Assembly: GCF_019734195.1 (NCBI RefSeq)
Contig: NZ_JAASHM010000004.1
Coordinates: forward strand, 62,001-126,000
DNA from: Clostridium sp. K13
Lineage (GTDB): Bacteria; Bacillota; Clostridia; Clostridiales; Clostridiaceae
Direction: 5' to 3'
Length of the DNA stretch: 64,000 bases
The notes under the pieces were generated by a model. The model was not told the DNA's origin. It was given only the letters and a program-made list of their open reading frames with translations, and did not search any database. The position numbers and the translations under genes are program-made. Of the stretch, positions 62,884 to 64,000 are shown one piece after another (position 1 is the stretch's first letter; each line of letters starts with the position of its first letter).

Positions 62884-64000
62884 TTAAAGACTAAAGAATT
62901 CAGTAAATGCTTTAACTGTATAATAGTTATCCTTAACACTTGCTAATTCCCTGATAGAGTGCATTCCAAGTACTGGAGCTCCCATATCAATAACAGGAAT
63001 AGTTAAGTTTGCAGCTGTTACAGGACCTATTGTAGTTCCACCTCTAACATCTGATCTGTTAACAAACTTTTGGAATGGTACACCTGCAGCCTCACATACA
63101 CCTGCAAATACAGCACCATTAAAGCTATCAGTGCTATAGCTTCCAGAAGCAGCAATCTTTAATACAGGACCACCTTCAAGTACAGGTCTGTTAGTTGGAT
63201 CATGCTTATCTCCTAAGTTTGGATGAACAGCATGAGCTAAATCAGCAGAAATCATTATAGAATTAGCTAATGTTCTATAATATCCTTCTCTATCCTTACC
63301 TAATCCTAAAGCTATTCTTTCTAATATGTTATTTAATAATGTTGAATTAGCACCTTCAGCAGTTAAGCTTCCGATTTCTTCATTATCTATACAAATCATA
63401 ACCTTAGTTGCTTCATTCTCTCTACTATCAACTAAAGCCTTAATTCCTGAGAATACCATCCATAAATCATCAAATCTGCCTGAAGAAATAAGTTCTTCAT
63501 TCATTCCAATTAATGATCCTCTTTCATATTCATATAAACCTAATTCAAAGTTTAATATATCTTCTTTATTAACTTGAAGCTCTTCTGAAATAATATTCAT
63601 TAAGTAATCTTCTTTTTCTAACTTATCATTAATAAGGCCTAATAAAGGAAGTGTATCTACTTGTCTGTTTATTTTATAGCCTTCATTAACTTCTCTATTC
63701 ATATGAATTGCTAAGCTTGGAATTATTAATAATGGTTTATTTATATTAACTAATCTTGTTTCTGGCTTTAATGGTGATGAACCTTTTAATGATACCTTAC
63801 CAGCTATTGATAATGGTCTATCATACCAAGTATGAAGTATTGGTCCACCATAAACTTCAGTGTTTAACTTAACATATTTTCCTTCTGAAATCATTTGTGG
63901 ATTTGGTTTAATTCTAAACCCTGGAACATCAGTATGAGCTCCTATAAGTCTAAATCCTTTTTCTTCTATATCTCCAGTACCAACTTCAAAAGCAATTAAT
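62884..64000 (-). CDS. M18-family aminopeptidase, 5' end outside the window
   Basis: About 370 C-terminal residues of a zinc aminopeptidase (usual family length about 430). Motifs: RLIGAHTDVPGFRIKPNPQ (metal-binding His and Asp), TEVYGGPILHTWYDRPL, IDNEEIGSLTAEGA, ISADLAHAVHPN, RGGTTIGPVTAAN, VIDMGAPVLGMHSIREL. It removes N-terminal residues, often Asp/Glu or Leu, in the cytoplasm. The frame runs open to the window edge; start not visible. Confidence 0.92.
   Translation of the reverse strand, partial: LIAFEVGTGDIEEKGFRLIGAHTDVPGFRIKPNPQMISEGKYVKLNTEVYGGPILHTWYDRPLSIAGKVSLKGSSPLKPETRLVNINKPLLIIPSLAIHMNREVNEGYKINRQVDTLPLLGLINDKLEKEDYLMNIISEELQVNKEDILNFELGLYEYERGSLIGMNEELISSGRFDDLWMVFSGIKALVDSRENEATKVMICIDNEEIGSLTAEGANSTLLNNILERIALGLGKDREGYYRTLANSIMISADLAHAVHPNLGDKHDPTNRPVLEGGPVLKIAASGSYSTDSFNGAVFAGVCEAAGVPFQKFVNRSDVRGGTTIGPVTAANLTIPVIDMGAPVLGMHSIRELASVKDNYYTVKAFTEFFSL

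Overview
The window is very AT-rich (by eye about a quarter G+C) and has typical Firmicutes GGAGG-type ribosome binding sites, sigma-A promoters and T-rich intrinsic terminators. Protein content (ManA, HprK-like kinases, EpsA/B/C/D/G/L/M/N-like exopolysaccharide proteins, c-di-GMP enzymes, a prepilin, M18 aminopeptidase) points to a Clostridium sensu stricto, probably host- or gut-associated. No rRNA, tRNA, CRISPR array or prophage was recognised.

Region 1 (1-8.6 kb) is mixed: a decayed IS200/IS605-type TnpA at the left edge, a secreted-sensor EAL protein whose natural start codon appears to be ATA, an AAA ATPase, a REP-associated tyrosine transposase (RAYT) fused to an RpiR-type helix-turn-helix, manA, two small unknown proteins and a membrane GGDEF-EAL protein. 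One 22-bp G+C-richer sequence occurs on both sides of the RAYT gene in inverted orientation and again inside manA.

Region 2 (8.7-24.4 kb) is the most unusual part: a RiPP (ribosomally made, modified peptide) locus with two ABC exporters, two PqqD-like leader-recognition proteins, one B2-type leader peptidase, one PF14907-type nucleotidyltransferase, six intact and one broken HprK-like kinases, and six short precursor genes (one a pseudogene). The precursors share a lasso-type leader (W-x2-P ... L ... T) but have very different Cys/His-rich or acidic cores, and nearly all end in Ser. No lasso cyclase (asparagine-synthetase-like) gene is present. The simplest reading is a family of peptides that are leader-cleaved, phosphorylated at a C-terminal Ser and perhaps further decorated, without lasso ring closure. 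Hairpins separate most precursor genes from the enzyme genes.

Region 3 (24.6-33.9 kb) has a membrane-anchored metallophosphoesterase, two large parallel beta-helix surface proteins (the second with SH3b and MucBP-like repeats but frameshifted) and a frameshifted acyltransferase.

Region 4 (33.5-60.3 kb, all minus strand) is a long exopolysaccharide/capsule operon. It starts with a PglF/EpsC-like dehydratase, PglE-like aminotransferase and PglC-like phosphoglycosyltransferase, plus a PglD-like acetyltransferase. Together these predict UDP-N,N'-diacetylbacillosamine and its transfer to undecaprenyl phosphate. Chain-length protein, BY-kinase, about a dozen glycosyltransferases, EpsG-like polymerase, pyruvyl and acetyl transferases, a GH88/105-like hydrolase, a Wzx flippase and GtrA/GtrB follow. 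Two genes in it carry single in-frame stops.

Region 5 (60.3-64 kb) has a divergent LuxR-type regulator with a degenerate receiver, a lone type IV prepilin-like gene and the 3' part of an M18 aminopeptidase.

Several genes are broken by single stops that can be explained by C:G to T:A changes or by one-base homopolymer deletions; these may be real decay, phase variation or consensus errors.
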